From contig JABFGK010000002.1 of NCBI GenBank assembly GCA_013112555.1, forward strand, positions 806,001 through 870,000: a stretch of 64,000 nt of DNA. The letters run 5' to 3'. Numbering within the stretch: position 1 is the first letter of the stretch; each line of letters begins with the position of its first letter. The notes beneath the pieces are model-generated. The model had not been told where the DNA came from, made no database searches, and saw only the letters and a program-made list of their open reading frames with translations. Both the position numbers and the translations under genes were made by a program. The DNA is from Planctomycetota bacterium (GTDB lineage Bacteria > Planctomycetota > Phycisphaerae > Phycisphaerales > UBA5793). Below are positions 51,260-59,930 of the stretch, piece by piece.

Positions 51260-53806
51260 ATGCCTCGGACAATTCTACTCGGCGATGAAGCGGTCGCGAC
51301 CGCAGCGATCCACTCCGGTGTGACGGGCGGCTACTCCTATCCGGGAACGCCCTCGACCGAGATTCTCGAGACATTCCAGAAACTGGGGCGGCGGGTTCCT
51401 TTTCACAAGGTACACGCCCATTGGTGCGCCAACGAGAAGACGGCCTACGAGGCCGCCATGGGTCACAGTTACGCCGGCCATCGCTCGATGGTGTCGTTCA
51501 AGCACGTCGGGCTGAATGTCGCGATGGACCCGTATATGTCGTCAGCCATCACCGGCTGCAACGGCGGCATGGTCATCGCGGTCGCTGACGACCCCGGCAT
51601 GCATTCGAGCCAGAGCGAACAGGACTCGCGGTTTTTGTCGCACTTTGCACTCCTGCCATGTCTCGAACCCTGGGATCAGCAGGCCGCCTACGACTGGACC
51701 CGGGCAGCATTCGACTTGTCCGAGGAGTTCAAATTGCCGGTGATGGTTCGGCTCGTGACGCGACTGGCGCACAGCCGGGCATCGGTCGAGCTCCAGCCGC
51801 CACTGGAAACCGTCCCGGCCGTCCCGCCGGTGGGCGATTGGCGTGGCTGGACGCTGTTGCCGGCCAACGCGAAGCCGAACTACGAGCGGCTCCTGTCGAA
51901 GCAGGAACGGCTGTCACAGCGGCTCGAAGAAGGGCCGTATTTCCAGTTGGATGAGACGGGGAACCGGTCGTATGGCATCATCGCGACCGGGCTGGGCGTG
52001 AACTACGTTAAAGAGGCTTTTGATCGATACAACGTGCGGCACCCGCTGCTGTGTGTCGGTGCCTATCCGGTGCCGGATGCGCTGCTGCGGAAGATGTTTC
52101 ACATGTGCGACTGCATCCTGCTGGTGGAGGAGGGGATGCCGTTGCTGGAGCGGATTCTGCACGCTGCCGGCCTGACGACGCGTGAACTGCTGCGTGGGCG
52201 GCTGACCGGTGACCTGCCGCGCTCCGGTGAGTTGACGCCGGAGATCGTGGCCACGGCACTTGGCGTTAAGGTGCCGTCCGAGGACGTGCTGGCAGCCCGG
52301 ACCAGCGATCAGCCGTTACCGGTGGTCTCACGCCCGCCGCAGTTGTGTGCCGGGTGTTCGCATATTGACGTGTTCACGACGATCGACAAGATCACGGGCG
52401 GGAACAACAACGCGCGCGTGTTCGGCGACATCGGTTGTTACACGCTGGCCGCGCTGCCGCCGTATGACACGATGCACACGTGTGTGGACATGGGGGCCAG
52501 TATTCCGATGGCCATCGGCGCGAGCCAGGCCGGCTTGTCGCCGGCCATTGCCGTGATCGGTGATTCGACATTTACGCATTCCGGCATGACGGGACTGGCC
52601 GACGCGATCAATCAGCACGCCAATGTGGTCGTCATCATCTCGGACAACTCGACGACGGCGATGACCGGCGGGCAGCCTGACATTGCGACCGGCGAGGATC
52701 TGGTGCGCATTGTTAAAGGTCTCGGGATTGACGAGGATCATGTGCACTTCATCGACGCGAACAAGGCGCATCACGCGGAGATGGAGGATGCGCTTCGTCG
52801 TGAAGTCGAGTACGAGGGGCCGTCTGTGCTCGTGTTTCGTCGGCCGTGTATTCACAATCCGCGACGTGACAAGGCAGAGGCAGCGGAACTCGAATCGGCT
52901 CAGAAGGAAGTGCAGCAGCAGCGTTTGCAGGCAGCGAACAAGCAGGCGGCCGGCGAATTGGCGGCCGAGGCGGAGGCAGTGCCGGAAGGGCGGCCGAAGA
53001 TTCGCGACTCGTTCGGCCCGGACTTCAAGCGTGACCTGATCATGGCCGGCGTGGGCGGGCAGGGCATCCTTGTGATTGCGCACACGGTCGGGATCACGGC
53101 GACGCGGTTGGGCATGTATGTGAAACAGGCCGAGACGCACGGGATGAGCCAGCGGGGCGGGGCCGTGATTTCTCATGTGCGGTATGGGGTCAACCCGGTG
53201 CACAGCGATCTGGTGGAACGAGGCCAGGGTGATATTCTGCTGGCCGTCGAACCGATGGAAGCATTGCGGTGGACCGGGTATCTTGGGCCGCATGGGCATC
53301 TGGTGGCAAGCGTCAAGCCGGTTGTCAATGTGCCGAACTATCCCGAACTCGAGGAAGTACTCGCACACATTCAATCGTTTGCAGCCCACACGTTGCTCGA
53401 TGCGGACCGGCTCGCCTCACAAGCCGGCTGGGCGAAGTCGGCGAACATGGTGCTGCTGGGGGCCGTCGCGCCGCTGCTCGGGTTTGATGACCGTGATATC
53501 AATCTGACGCTCGAAGAGGTCTGGCGACCGAAGGGTGAGAAGGTCATTACGGTGAATCAGCGGGCGTACCAGTATGGGCGCGATGCCGGCTTGTTTTACC
53601 GGGCACTGATTGAGGGCGGGGTGGCACCGGCGGATGCGTTGGTGCTGGCCAGCGAGACTGAGCCGTCGCCGGATGCGCTGCATTTTGTCCCGGCCTGGGC
53701 CGAGACGCTGGCGCGCGATGCCGGGCGCAGTATCGTGAATGCGATTCACGAATCGAACCGGCCGGCTTCGGTCGATCCGTCCCAACTAGCCGCCATCATG
53801 GAGTAG
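51260..53806 (+). CDS. Fused indolepyruvate oxidoreductase (IorA-IorB) without the ferredoxin domain
   Basis: 848 residues; GGAAGG lies before the ATG. Residues 1 to about 530 are IorA: the N-terminal pyrimidine-binding domain (SGVTGGYSYPGTPSTEIL), a linker domain, and the TPP domain with CAGCSHIDVF, FGDIGCYTLAALPP, VIGDSTFTHSGMTG and SDNSTTAMTGGQPD. The two-cluster ferredoxin domain that normally ends IorA is missing; a charged Ala/Glu/Gln linker (about 535-585) stands in its place. Residues about 590-790 are IorB: DLIMAGVGGQGILVIAHTVG, QAETHGMSQRGGAVISHVRY. The enzyme turns aryl-pyruvates (indolepyruvate, phenylpyruvate) into aryl-acetyl-CoA plus CO2, but electrons must leave by another carrier. 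It is the first gene of an operon with two acyl-CoA synthetases and tryptophanase. Confidence 0.9.
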   Translation: MPRTILLGDEAVATAAIHSGVTGGYSYPGTPSTEILETFQKLGRRVPFHKVHAHWCANEKTAYEAAMGHSYAGHRSMVSFKHVGLNVAMDPYMSSAITGCNGGMVIAVADDPGMHSSQSEQDSRFLSHFALLPCLEPWDQQAAYDWTRAAFDLSEEFKLPVMVRLVTRLAHSRASVELQPPLETVPAVPPVGDWRGWTLLPANAKPNYERLLSKQERLSQRLEEGPYFQLDETGNRSYGIIATGLGVNYVKEAFDRYNVRHPLLCVGAYPVPDALLRKMFHMCDCILLVEEGMPLLERILHAAGLTTRELLRGRLTGDLPRSGELTPEIVATALGVKVPSEDVLAARTSDQPLPVVSRPPQLCAGCSHIDVFTTIDKITGGNNNARVFGDIGCYTLAALPPYDTMHTCVDMGASIPMAIGASQAGLSPAIAVIGDSTFTHSGMTGLADAINQHANVVVIISDNSTTAMTGGQPDIATGEDLVRIVKGLGIDEDHVHFIDANKAHHAEMEDALRREVEYEGPSVLVFRRPCIHNPRRDKAEAAELESAQKEVQQQRLQAANKQAAGELAAEAEAVPEGRPKIRDSFGPDFKRDLIMAGVGGQGILVIAHTVGITATRLGMYVKQAETHGMSQRGGAVISHVRYGVNPVHSDLVERGQGDILLAVEPMEALRWTGYLGPHGHLVASVKPVVNVPNYPELEEVLAHIQSFAAHTLLDADRLASQAGWAKSANMVLLGAVAPLLGFDDRDINLTLEEVWRPKGEKVITVNQRAYQYGRDAGLFYRALIEGGVAPADALVLASETEPSPDALHFVPAWAETLARDAGRSIVNAIHESNRPASVDPSQLAAIME

Positions 53807-53812
53807 TGTTCG

Positions 53813-56107
53813 GTGCAGCAGCCACATGAAGCGAGACAAAAGCAACAGGAAGTGCTGACCCGTGCTGCCACGGACGGCACACTGCTCGAATCCGATGTGT
53901 ATGACCTGCTTGATGCGTGCGGCCTGCCGACGCCCCGGCGCGTATTGCTCGATCTCGATGAACTCAGTGACCTGACTGACCTGCCGTCCTTTCCGGGCGA
54001 GTGGGTGTATGTTAAGTTACAGGCCGTCGGCCTGCTGCACAAAACGGAAGCCGGCGCGGTGCAGCGGGTCGGCAATGATCTGGCAGCCGTGCGAGATGCT
54101 GCGCGGTGCATGGTTGATCGGAGCGGCCTGGAGTGTGAGATGATTGCGGGCGTGCTCGTGGTCGAGCAGGTGGCGGCCGATGCGGGGCCGATCAGCATTG
54201 ACCTGCTGCTCGGGGCACGACGAACGCATGACTTCGGGCCGATCGTGTTGCTGGGGCCGGGCGGGATAACGGCCGAGTTCTGGAGCGAGGTCGCGTCTGA
54301 TGACGCGGGGCCGGCAATCGGGTCGGCGCTCGATATGAATGATGCCAATGCCGATCGGTTGTTGCAACGCATGTCGATGAGTCGATTGTGGCAAGGGTAT
54401 CGCGGCACGAAGCGGCTCATGGATGACCGTGAACCGGCCCGCTGGCTGCAGGCATGGGCCGATCTGATTTCATACTTCGACGGTTCGAGCCTGGAGCGAC
54501 GGCCGAGGATCATCGAAGCGGAGATTAATCCGCTCGTGATTCGGGACGGTTCATTGATTCCATTGGATGGGCTGGTTCGGGTTGATTCGGGTCATGTGGC
54601 AACGCGTGATATCGAGGCCGGACGTCGCGCAGCCGTGCCGTCGATGCTGACCCTCTTGAACCCGAAGACGGTGGCCGTGGCCGGCGTTTCCGGCAAGCGG
54701 ATGAATCCCGGTCGCGTGATTCTTAACAATCTGCTGGCGGAGGGCTGGAAAACGGGTCGGCTGGCGATTATCAAGCCCGGCACGGATGCGGCCGGGGGCG
54801 AAGTGATCGACGGGGTGTCGTGTTACCCGTCGCCGGCGGAGGCCCCGTTTGATGTTGATCTGTATGTGCTGGCCGTCAGTGCGGAAGAAACGATCACCAT
54901 GCTCGAATCGGCCGGCCGTGGTGTATCATCGGCGTTGTTAATAGCCGGCGGGACGAGCGAGCGGAGTGACGGGGCTGGCCTGGGACAGCGGCTCGGCGAT
55001 GTGCTCGATGCGACGGGAATCATGGCGATCGGGCCGAACAGCCTCGGTCTGGTATCGCGACCGGCAAAGGTTGACACGCTGTTTCTCCCCAAGGCGAAGT
55101 TGCCGCGCCCCGGCCATGAGCCGGCCCCGATGGCATACCTGAGCCAGAGCGGCGCGTTCATGATCACGCGGATGAATCGGCTGGCCGATCTTGAGCCGCG
55201 GTATGCGGTCTCGACCGGCAATCAACTTCGAGCCGGTGTGGTTGATGTCATGGAAGCGCTGGAGCAGGACGAATCGGTGCGCGTGTTTGCCGTGTATGTC
55301 GAGGGGTTTGGCACGAATGAGGGACGACGATTCGCGACGGTTGTTAAACGACTGTCGCAGGCGGGCAAGCGCGTCGTGCTGTACAAGGCCGGCCGCACCG
55401 AGCGCGGTGCCGGCGCTGCCAGCGGGCATACGGCCTCCATTGCCGGCGATGACCGTGTCTGTCGCCAGTTACTGCGTGACACAGGATTGTTGCACGCAGA
55501 TAGTTTTCAGGAGTTTGAGGAACTGGTTCGGCTGAGTGTCGGCTGGGCGGATCGGCCGATCGTTGGGACTCGCTTTGCTGCGATCAGCAACGCCGGGTAT
55601 GAGTGTGTCGGGATTGCCGATGCCCTGTCGGCCCCGCTGGAGCCGGTCGAGTTCTCCGTCACGACTCGGACGCGCTTGAGCCAGGCCATGGCCATCTGTT
55701 CGATTGATCAACTCGTCGACATTCGCAATCCGGTCGATTTGACGCCGATGGCCAACACGGCCTCATGGGAGGCGGCAACGGCTGCCGTGCTGGACGATGC
55801 GTCAGTGGACCTGGTCTTGCTTTCCCCGGTGCCGCCGACGCCGGCATTCCAATCACTGCCGCCGGGGGCAGGGCATTCCGAGGATCTGGACGGGCCGGAG
55901 CAACTTGCCTCCGTTCTGCGCCATGCTGCGGCCGCGACGAGCAAGCCGGTCGTCTTTGTTGTGGATTGCGGTCGTCACTATGACCCGTTTGCCGATGCGC
56001 TCGGGCGCGATGGGGCCCCGGTCTTTCGGTCGGCCGATCGTGCTGTGCGAGCGCTTGCCAAGTTTACTGCCGCTGCCGCTGCCGCTGCTGCTGCCGGTGT
56101 ACCCTGA
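53813..56107 (+). CDS. ADP-forming acyl-CoA synthetase, beta-alpha fusion
   Basis: 764 residues from a GTG at 53813, six bases after the oxidoreductase stop; GGAG lies within the end of that gene. The ATP-grasp domain comes first (residues about 1-270, EWVYVKLQAVGLLHKTEAGA, EAEINPLVIRDG). Then the CoA-binding domain (LNPKTVAVAGVSGKRMNPGR) and the succinyl-CoA-ligase-like domain with the phosphohistidine in AASGHTASIAGDD (about residue 539). This domain order is the reverse of the common alpha-then-beta fusion. The enzyme converts acyl-CoA, ADP and phosphate to acid, CoA and ATP, so it can harvest energy from the aryl-acetyl-CoA made by the upstream oxidoreductase. The end is a run of nine Ala encoded by a GCN repeat. 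Confidence 0.9.
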   Translation: MQQPHEARQKQQEVLTRAATDGTLLESDVYDLLDACGLPTPRRVLLDLDELSDLTDLPSFPGEWVYVKLQAVGLLHKTEAGAVQRVGNDLAAVRDAARCMVDRSGLECEMIAGVLVVEQVAADAGPISIDLLLGARRTHDFGPIVLLGPGGITAEFWSEVASDDAGPAIGSALDMNDANADRLLQRMSMSRLWQGYRGTKRLMDDREPARWLQAWADLISYFDGSSLERRPRIIEAEINPLVIRDGSLIPLDGLVRVDSGHVATRDIEAGRRAAVPSMLTLLNPKTVAVAGVSGKRMNPGRVILNNLLAEGWKTGRLAIIKPGTDAAGGEVIDGVSCYPSPAEAPFDVDLYVLAVSAEETITMLESAGRGVSSALLIAGGTSERSDGAGLGQRLGDVLDATGIMAIGPNSLGLVSRPAKVDTLFLPKAKLPRPGHEPAPMAYLSQSGAFMITRMNRLADLEPRYAVSTGNQLRAGVVDVMEALEQDESVRVFAVYVEGFGTNEGRRFATVVKRLSQAGKRVVLYKAGRTERGAGAASGHTASIAGDDRVCRQLLRDTGLLHADSFQEFEELVRLSVGWADRPIVGTRFAAISNAGYECVGIADALSAPLEPVEFSVTTRTRLSQAMAICSIDQLVDIRNPVDLTPMANTASWEAATAAVLDDASVDLVLLSPVPPTPAFQSLPPGAGHSEDLDGPEQLASVLRHAAAATSKPVVFVVDCGRHYDPFADALGRDGAPVFRSADRAVRALAKFTAAAAAAAAAGVP

Positions 56108-56161
56108 GGGAATCCACGGAGTGCGGCGGCACCATCTTCATCATCAATAAGGGATGAACCA

Positions 56162-57865
56162 ATGACACGCCTGAGTTATGACAGTTGCCCGTCACCGACC
56201 CCGCTTTTGGGTGAGACGATCGGGCAATGTCTTGATCGCATTGCGCACACCTATCCAGACAGCGACGCGGTTGTGAGTATTCATCAGGACCGGCGGTTCA
56301 CGTACCGTGAATTCAATGAGGTCGTGAATCGAGCAGCCAAGGCGCTGCTGATGCTCGGGATTCAGCGCGGCGAGCGGGTGGCCATCTGGTCGACGAACAA
56401 CTACGAGTGGGTCGTGGCCCAGTATGCGACGGCCAAGATCGGTGCGATTCTCGTCAATATCAATCCAGCTTATCGGCTGCACGAGCTTGAGTATGTGCTC
56501 CGTGAGTCGCGCAGCCGGGTGCTCATGCTCATCGAATCGTTCAAGAGTACGAACTACGTTGACATGTTCTACGAGGCATGCCCGGAAGCGAAGAAGGCCG
56601 AGCCGGGATACATTGATTCATGGCGATTCCCGCACTTGAAGAATGTCGTGTTCATCGGCAAGGCACAGCACCCGGGGATGTTCACCCGCCGGGCGTTTGA
56701 TCAACTCGGCGACGAGTTGCCGGACAGTGTTCTGGAAACACGTCGGGCACAACTCGATCTCGATGACGATATTAATATTCAATATACCTCGGGTACGACC
56801 GGCTTTCCCAAGGGCGTCACATTGACGCACAACAACATTCTGAACAATGCCAGCATGGTGGCGGACATCATGGGGCTGACTGAAAACGATCGTTTGTGTG
56901 TCCCGGTGCCGTTTTATCACTGTTTCGGCATGGTGTTGTCGAATCTGGCTGCAATGACGCGCGGGTCGGCGGTGATCATCCCATCGCCCTCGTTTGATGC
57001 CACGGACACGCTCGGTGCGATTCAGAGCGAGAAGTGTACGGCCCTGCACGGCGTGCCGACGATGTTCATTGCCGAGCTCGATCACCCCGAGTTCGACACC
57101 TATGACCTGACGACCCTCCGGACGGGCATCATGGCCGGCGCGCCGTGCCCGATCGAAGTGATGAAGAAGGTGATCGAGCGAATGCACATGGGGGAAGTGT
57201 TGATCGGGTATGGCCAGACGGAGGCGTCGCCGATTACGAATATCACGAGGCCGGATGATCCGGTCGAGTTGCGTGTCGGGAGCGTCGGGCAGGTGGCCCC
57301 CTGGCAGGAACAGAAGATCATTGATCCTGAGACGGGCAAGACCGTGCCGCGCGGCACGCCGGGTGAGATCTGTTTCCGCGGGTATAACGTGATGGCCCGC
57401 TACGACAACAATCCCGAGGCAACGGCCGAAGCGATCGACGGCAAAGGCTGGCTCCATTCCGGCGACATCGGCGTGATGGACGAGCATGGGTATGTCAAGA
57501 TCACTGGGCGCATCAAGGAGATGGTGATCCGTGGGGGCGAGAATCTGTACCCGCGCGAGATCGAGGAGTTTCTCCACACACTCGACATCATCTATGATGT
57601 GGCCGTCGTCGGCGTGCCGGACGAGAAGTACGGCGAGGAGTTGCTCGCGTGCATTCAGTTGAAGGAGGGGGCCAAGCCGCCGACGGACGATGAGTTCCGG
57701 GCCTTGTGCAAGGGCAAGATCGCTCACTTCAAGATCCCGCGCTATTGGCTCGTGGTCGATGCGTTCCCGATGACGGTGACGGGCAAGATTCAGAAGTTCA
57801 AGATTCGTGAAATGGCAGTGCAGCAGTACAAGTTGGAGAAGGCGGCTGCCATTCACTCTGCATAA
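56162..57865 (+). CDS. AMP-forming acyl-CoA synthetase (ligase)
   Basis: 567 residues; AAGGGA lies seven bases before the ATG. All AMP-binding motifs are present: the P-loop-like IQYTSGTTGFPKGVTLTHNN, the FYHCFGMVLSNLAAMTRG block, IGYGQTEASPITN, the GWLHSGDIGVMDEHGY adenylate loop, GRIKEMVIRGGENLYPREIE, and the catalytic Lys in MTVTGKIQKFKIRE. This is a medium/long-chain or aryl acyl-CoA ligase. Lying 54 bp after the ADP-forming synthetase, it can recapture aryl or fatty acids at ATP cost, so the operon can run both ways. Confidence 0.92.
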   Translation: MTRLSYDSCPSPTPLLGETIGQCLDRIAHTYPDSDAVVSIHQDRRFTYREFNEVVNRAAKALLMLGIQRGERVAIWSTNNYEWVVAQYATAKIGAILVNINPAYRLHELEYVLRESRSRVLMLIESFKSTNYVDMFYEACPEAKKAEPGYIDSWRFPHLKNVVFIGKAQHPGMFTRRAFDQLGDELPDSVLETRRAQLDLDDDINIQYTSGTTGFPKGVTLTHNNILNNASMVADIMGLTENDRLCVPVPFYHCFGMVLSNLAAMTRGSAVIIPSPSFDATDTLGAIQSEKCTALHGVPTMFIAELDHPEFDTYDLTTLRTGIMAGAPCPIEVMKKVIERMHMGEVLIGYGQTEASPITNITRPDDPVELRVGSVGQVAPWQEQKIIDPETGKTVPRGTPGEICFRGYNVMARYDNNPEATAEAIDGKGWLHSGDIGVMDEHGYVKITGRIKEMVIRGGENLYPREIEEFLHTLDIIYDVAVVGVPDEKYGEELLACIQLKEGAKPPTDDEFRALCKGKIAHFKIPRYWLVVDAFPMTVTGKIQKFKIREMAVQQYKLEKAAAIHSA

Positions 57866-57916
57866 CAACGTTTTTATTAATATTGCTGACACAGACAGAC
57901 AGGTAGTTTGCGATTT

Positions 57917-59263
57917 ATGAGAAGCATCATTGAGCCGTTTCGTATCAAGGTGGTCGAGCCGATCCGAATCACCACACAGGCTGAGCGCGAGGAGCAACTG
58001 CGCAAGGCCCACTACAATCTGTTTCTCATACCGGCGGAGTATGTGCTGATCGACCTGTTGACGGACTCCGGCACCGGGGCCATGAGTTCGGACCAGTGGG
58101 CCGGCATCATGCGCGGCGACGAGTCATATGCCGGGGCGCGGAGTTTCTACCGGTTCTACGACCGGATGCAGGAGATTACGGGGTTCGAGCATATTCTGCC
58201 GACGCATCAGGGGCGCGCCAGTGAACGGCTCTTGTTCGAGTTGATCGGCGGGCCGGACAAAGTCGTGCCGAACAACGCCCACTTTGATACAACGCGAGCC
58301 AACATCGAGCATTCCGGTGCCAAGGCACTGGACCTCTTGACTGAAGAAGGCCAGACGCCGTCGTGTGATGCGCCGTTCAAAGGCAATCTGAATATCGAAG
58401 CACTGCGGGCACTTATTTCCGAAGTCGGGGCGGAGCGCATCCCGGCAGTCTTCATCACCGTGACATGCAACAACATCGGCGGGCAGCCGGTGAGTATGGA
58501 GAACCTGCGGCAGGCGCGGGCGGTGTGTGACGAGTTCGGGCTGCCGCTGTTTCTCGATGCTTGTCGTTTCGCAGAAAACGCGTACTTCATCAAGATGCGT
58601 GAGCCGGGGTATGAGGACAAGTCGGTCGCCGAGATCGTGCGCGAGATGTTTGACCTGGCCGATGGGGCCACGATCTCTGCCAAGAAGGACGGGCTGGTCA
58701 ACATCGGCGGTGTGTTGCTGCTGCGCGACAAGACACTGTTTCAGAACGCATCGAACCAGTTGATTCTGACGGAGGGATACGTCACCTACGGCGGGCTCGC
58801 CGGTCGCGATCTTGAAGCGATGGCTCAAGGGTTCGCAGAGGTCCTGCACGAGGACTACCTGCAGTATCGAATCCGCTCGACGGCCTATGTGGGGGAGAAG
58901 TTGCTTGATGCCGGCGTCAGCATTGTGCGCCCGCCCGGCGGTCACGCGATTTACATCGATGCTGCTGCATTTTGCCCACACATTCCGACGACCGAGTTTC
59001 CAGGCCAGGGTTTGGCGATCGAGTTGTACCGGCATGTCGGCATTCGCAGTTGCGAGATCGGGTCGATCATGTTCGAGGGCAATGCACCGATGGAGTTGGT
59101 GCGTCTTGCCATCCCACGTCGGGTGTATACGCAGAGCCACATGGACTACACCTGTGAAGGGATCATCGAGGTCTTTGAGAATCGTGATCGGATTCGCGGC
59201 GTGAAGATCATCGAGCAGCCTCCGGCGTTGCGACACTTCACGGCCAAGTTTGATCTCGTGTGA
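57917..59263 (+). CDS. tnaA: Tryptophanase
   Basis: 448 residues from the ATG at 57917; a TTG three codons upstream is possible. Fold-type I PLP enzyme of the tryptophanase/tyrosine phenol-lyase family. PLP-binding Lys lies in ISAKKDGLVNIGG, and FLDACRFAENAYFIK, TYGGLAGRDLEAMAQG and LVRLAIPRRVYTQSHMDY are family blocks. Two residues tell the two enzymes apart. AHFDTTR has Asp where tyrosine phenol-lyase has Thr124, and SCEIGS has Ile where it has Arg381. Both favour tryptophanase: L-Trp to indole, pyruvate and ammonia. It closes the aromatic amino acid operon and begins 51 bp after the AMP-forming ligase. Confidence 0.9.
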   Translation: MRSIIEPFRIKVVEPIRITTQAEREEQLRKAHYNLFLIPAEYVLIDLLTDSGTGAMSSDQWAGIMRGDESYAGARSFYRFYDRMQEITGFEHILPTHQGRASERLLFELIGGPDKVVPNNAHFDTTRANIEHSGAKALDLLTEEGQTPSCDAPFKGNLNIEALRALISEVGAERIPAVFITVTCNNIGGQPVSMENLRQARAVCDEFGLPLFLDACRFAENAYFIKMREPGYEDKSVAEIVREMFDLADGATISAKKDGLVNIGGVLLLRDKTLFQNASNQLILTEGYVTYGGLAGRDLEAMAQGFAEVLHEDYLQYRIRSTAYVGEKLLDAGVSIVRPPGGHAIYIDAAAFCPHIPTTEFPGQGLAIELYRHVGIRSCEIGSIMFEGNAPMELVRLAIPRRVYTQSHMDYTCEGIIEVFENRDRIRGVKIIEQPPALRHFTAKFDLV

Positions 59264-59815
59264 CAAGACACGTCGGGTACCAGAGCGTCGGCTCTGTGGT
59301 CAGGTGTTATCTGGAGTCGATCGCCAGAAAGGCCGTGCTGTTTGTCTGCTGTTGGCATTGATGAAGTTTTTTTGAAAACAGTGGCAGTCGGGGGTTCACG
59401 GTTCGGCAACATTCCCGTATCATGCGACGAACCTGGGGTGTGCTACTGCGTCGTTCGGCCTCGTGGCAGATGTCGGCCGATGTGTGGCAGGCCCGGGCGT
59501 CGTTGGCTCATTCAGATGTGCCGGGCGGGTTTCCTGCGTACAGATGACTGAGTACCGGCGGCGGCGTGTGTATGTTTGTTTGTATATTTGTCTGACTGTA
59601 TCAAGAGATTCGCGGCTCGACGGATTGACAATTAACGATCGCGTTTTCTGAGGGCGTGAGTCGAGCGGCAGAATGCACGATACAGCCGAGGCTTCTGGTG
59701 CGCGCGCTTGACGTGTGTGTGGATATGGTGCGAGGATCCGTGGTCACTACCCTGGCCACACCCCCCTCTCTCGTGCAAATGAGCCACACAATCAAGGCGT
59801 GTCGAGGTCCAGGCG
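59264..59815. other. Long intergenic region that ends in an orphan terminator
   Basis: About 550 bp with no convincing reading frame on either strand and no copies of the palindromic repeat families. It ends in a strong terminator (next entry). A small RNA or a long leader is possible here, but I recognise no RNA family. Confidence 0.4.
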
Positions 59816-59856
59816 GGCCTTTGTCAGCCACGGTGTTGCTGACAGGGGCCTTTTTT
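59816..59856 (+). terminator. Strong rho-independent terminator with no gene just upstream
   Basis: GGCCTTTGTCAGC pairs (two G-T pairs) with GCTGACAGGGGCC around an eight-base loop and is followed by six T. The nearest upstream gene, tnaA, ended 550 bp earlier; the next gene starts 75 bp later. It either closes the operon mRNA with a long 3' tail, ends a small RNA, or works as an attenuator before the next gene. Confidence 0.85.
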
Positions 59857-59930
59857 GTATTGACCAATGCACAACAACATTTCGCAACGTGCTGACTGCT
59901 ATATGATCTTTGTGCTACGATTGTATTGCA

